Assembly (NCBI RefSeq): GCF_025232395.1
Contig: NZ_CP065938.1
Span: 1,860,001-1,924,000 of the forward strand
Direction of reading: 5' to 3'
Source of the DNA: Taurinivorans muris
GTDB taxonomy: Bacteria; Desulfobacterota; Desulfovibrionia; Desulfovibrionales; Desulfovibrionaceae
Length of the DNA stretch: 64,000 bases
Below the pieces are notes generated by a model that made no database searches, was not told the DNA's origin, and saw nothing but the letters and a program-made list of their open reading frames with translations. The translations under genes and the position numbers were made by a program. Numbering within the stretch: the first letter of the stretch is position 1; each line of letters starts with the position of its first letter. Shown piece by piece: positions 63,135 to 64,000 of this stretch.

Positions 63135-63509
63135 ATGGTTTCAGCGGATTATAGAGTTGATTATAGGTGTAGCAATGGCAATATCCATGTGGATGTAAGC
63201 GGTGAATTTAATCGGAATACGGCGGGTGCGGTTTTGGAAATCCTGCAAACCGCTTATACGGGCAGTGGGCGTATTTTTATAGATACCGCACAAATTCAGA
63301 ATGTTGTGGAATGCGGGGCGGAATACTTCAAGACCGCTTTTGCGGCGATTGATGTTCCGACGGCCTGCCTGTTTTTTAAAGGGAAGAAAGGGGAACGTAT
63401 CGGTCCTGACGGTTCAAGATTGCTTTTAATGAAAGAAAGGGAAAAGAAATGTTGTGGAAATTGTAAGAATTGCTCTTGCAAAAATCATAAATCTTACCAA
63501 GGGGAATGA
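63135..63509 (+). CDS. STAS-like protein with Cys-rich tail
   Basis: A 124-residue protein of unknown function. Residues about 12-95 read like a STAS fold: IHVDVSGEFNRNTAGAVLEI (about 16-35) and RIFIDTAQIQNVVECGAEYF (about 46-65). The C-terminal tail CCGNCKNCSCKNH (about 106-118) holds five cysteines and a histidine, a likely metal or Fe-S site. The ATG at 63135 follows AAAGGAGTG. Its stop overlaps a further ATG (ATGA), the remains of a flavodoxin start, so it was probably translated with flavodoxin. Iron control is suggested by the inverted repeat upstream. Confidence 0.65.
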   Translation: MVSADYRVDYRCSNGNIHVDVSGEFNRNTAGAVLEILQTAYTGSGRIFIDTAQIQNVVECGAEYFKTAFAAIDVPTACLFFKGKKGERIGPDGSRLLLMKEREKKCCGNCKNCSCKNHKSYQGE

Positions 63510-63582
63510 TACGGCTGCCGTTGGCATAGTGTGTGGTTCCGAAAACGGAAACACGAAATCCGTTGCTGATGAAATTGCCTGA
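63506..63582 (+). pseudogene. Flavodoxin remnant
   Basis: ATG at 63506 overlaps the preceding stop. One base after it is lost; the shifted frame then reads TAAVGIVCGSENGNTKSVAD and EIA before TGA at 63580. GSENGNTKSVA is the FMN-phosphate loop of flavodoxins (usual GSTTGNTxxxA). The remaining 110 residues of a flavodoxin are absent; sequence to 63672 does not match. It seems to be a decayed, formerly coupled flavodoxin gene. Confidence 0.5.
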
Positions 63583-63700
63583 AGTTTGGAACGGATAGAG
63601 AAAAAGAAAATTAAATATCGGCAACATAAAAATACCTTAACGAAAAATTTTATCTGCCATAGCCGTTCATAATTCATCGCAACATTATGCAACTGCCTCC

Positions 63701-63738
63701 ACACAAAAAACGGGTTATTGATAACCCGTTTTTTGTGT
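63701..63738. terminator. Bidirectional terminator
   Basis: An 18-bp perfect inverted repeat ACACAAAAAACGGGTTAT / ATAACCCGTTTTTTGTGT with a 2-base centre. Each arm carries a run of six A or T residues and serves transcripts from both sides. Confidence 0.85.
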
Positions 63739-63776
63739 GTGTGTGATGTCGGAATTTTTTGCTTGATTTAGTTAAA

Positions 63777-64000
63777 TCATACAGTTTTTCCTGCTGTGTC
63801 AAGCTTGTATTTTGCATAGGCGCGCACGAGGATTTCATGCATTTGCTCGCGGCTGATACAGTCTTTCGTGTCAAAGGCATAGGCGATATAATTTTTTTGC
63901 TGTTTCGTAATGCTTGTGTGAATGCCCGAAAAAAGTTTTTCAACTTCCTTTTTTTCCGCCCTTTCGTCCGGCAGTTCATTGTTTTGCGGGTCCTTATAGT
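63777..64000 (-). CDS. Unidentified protein, C-terminal part (runs off right edge)
   Basis: The last 73 residues of a gene that starts outside the window. It reads YKDPQNNELPDERAEKK, then KLFSGIHTSITKQQKNY, DTKDCISREQMHEILVRAY and ends DTAGKTV. It is charged and helical, with no recognised motif. The stop is at 63777-63779, shortly before the bidirectional terminator. Confidence 0.65.
   Translation of the reverse strand, partial: YKDPQNNELPDERAEKKEVEKLFSGIHTSITKQQKNYIAYAFDTKDCISREQMHEILVRAYAKYKLDTAGKTV

Noticed and set aside
1-64000. CRISPR array, prophage or defence island
   Set aside because: No regularly spaced direct repeats, integrase, phage structural or restriction genes were seen on either strand.

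Overview
The window is bacterial chromosome from a Gram-negative sulfite- or sulfate-respiring member of the Desulfovibrionaceae. The main marker is an intact dsrC with its two C-terminal cysteines. Supporting evidence is an NIL-domain ferredoxin of the type found in sulfate reducers, a stand-alone AICAR transformylase, a type III glutamine synthetase, a sigma-54-type flagellar promoter and an LPS/outer-membrane gene set (lpxK, lptD, cpoB, lspA). Base composition looks moderate and the intergenic DNA is AT-rich, more like host-associated relatives (Bilophila, Mailhella or Taurinivorans type) than high-GC free-living Desulfovibrio. The genus is inference only.

Layout. 1-2.6 kb (minus): a GIY-YIG protein, lpxK and the 5' part of rnr. 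3-6.8 kb (plus): an operon of one APC-type permease and two periplasmic binding proteins. 6.9-7.8 kb: metF with a near-consensus promoter. 8.1-8.4 kb: IS200-type relic. 8.6-17 kb (minus): a tight seven-gene run ileS-lspA-PLDc_N-cpoB-NIL ferredoxin-AICARFT-RNB nuclease. 17.1-18.7 kb (minus): larB and a larC lacking its second domain. 19.1-27.5 kb: an alanine symporter, tRNA-Val, a BI-1 protein, an FkbM methyltransferase, an SGNH hydrolase, hppA and alr. 27.7-34.6 kb: lptD-comM-VKOR-like on plus, facing a Kef-type antiporter. 34.7-36.5 kb (minus): ffh-rpsP. 36.7-44.4 kb (plus): a possible structured RNA, a YchJ-like protein, a CBS-ACT protein, dsrC, an IS200 relic, a VWA-OmpA protein, a lipoprotein, a WcbI-like protein and htpG. 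44.6-48.1 kb: flgF-flgG-flgA-flgH behind a sigma-54 promoter, then a third IS200 relic. 48.7-50.1 kb: an NhaC-type antiporter. 50.2-55.6 kb (minus): pmm/pgm-pcm-yitT-glnN. 55.7-62.8 kb (plus): membrane proteins including LysO, a large degenerate GGDEF-TPR protein, tatA, a tandem-ACT protein and ppx. 63.0-63.6 kb: a Fur-like operator over the promoter of a STAS-like Cys-tailed protein, followed by a flavodoxin remnant. An unidentified gene runs off the right edge.

Most of the window is housekeeping: envelope assembly, RNA turnover, one-carbon/purine/methionine metabolism, ion homeostasis and motility. No prophage, CRISPR array, restriction system or large island was seen. The less ordinary parts are the permease/two-binding-protein operon, the LarC1-only nickel-pincer pair, the degenerate GGDEF-TPR protein, the iron-box/STAS/flavodoxin-relic locus, the candidate RNA upstream of the YchJ gene, the structured dsrC leader, and three same-orientation IS200 relics lying downstream of transcription terminators. 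All functions are read from sequence by eye; no database search was possible.
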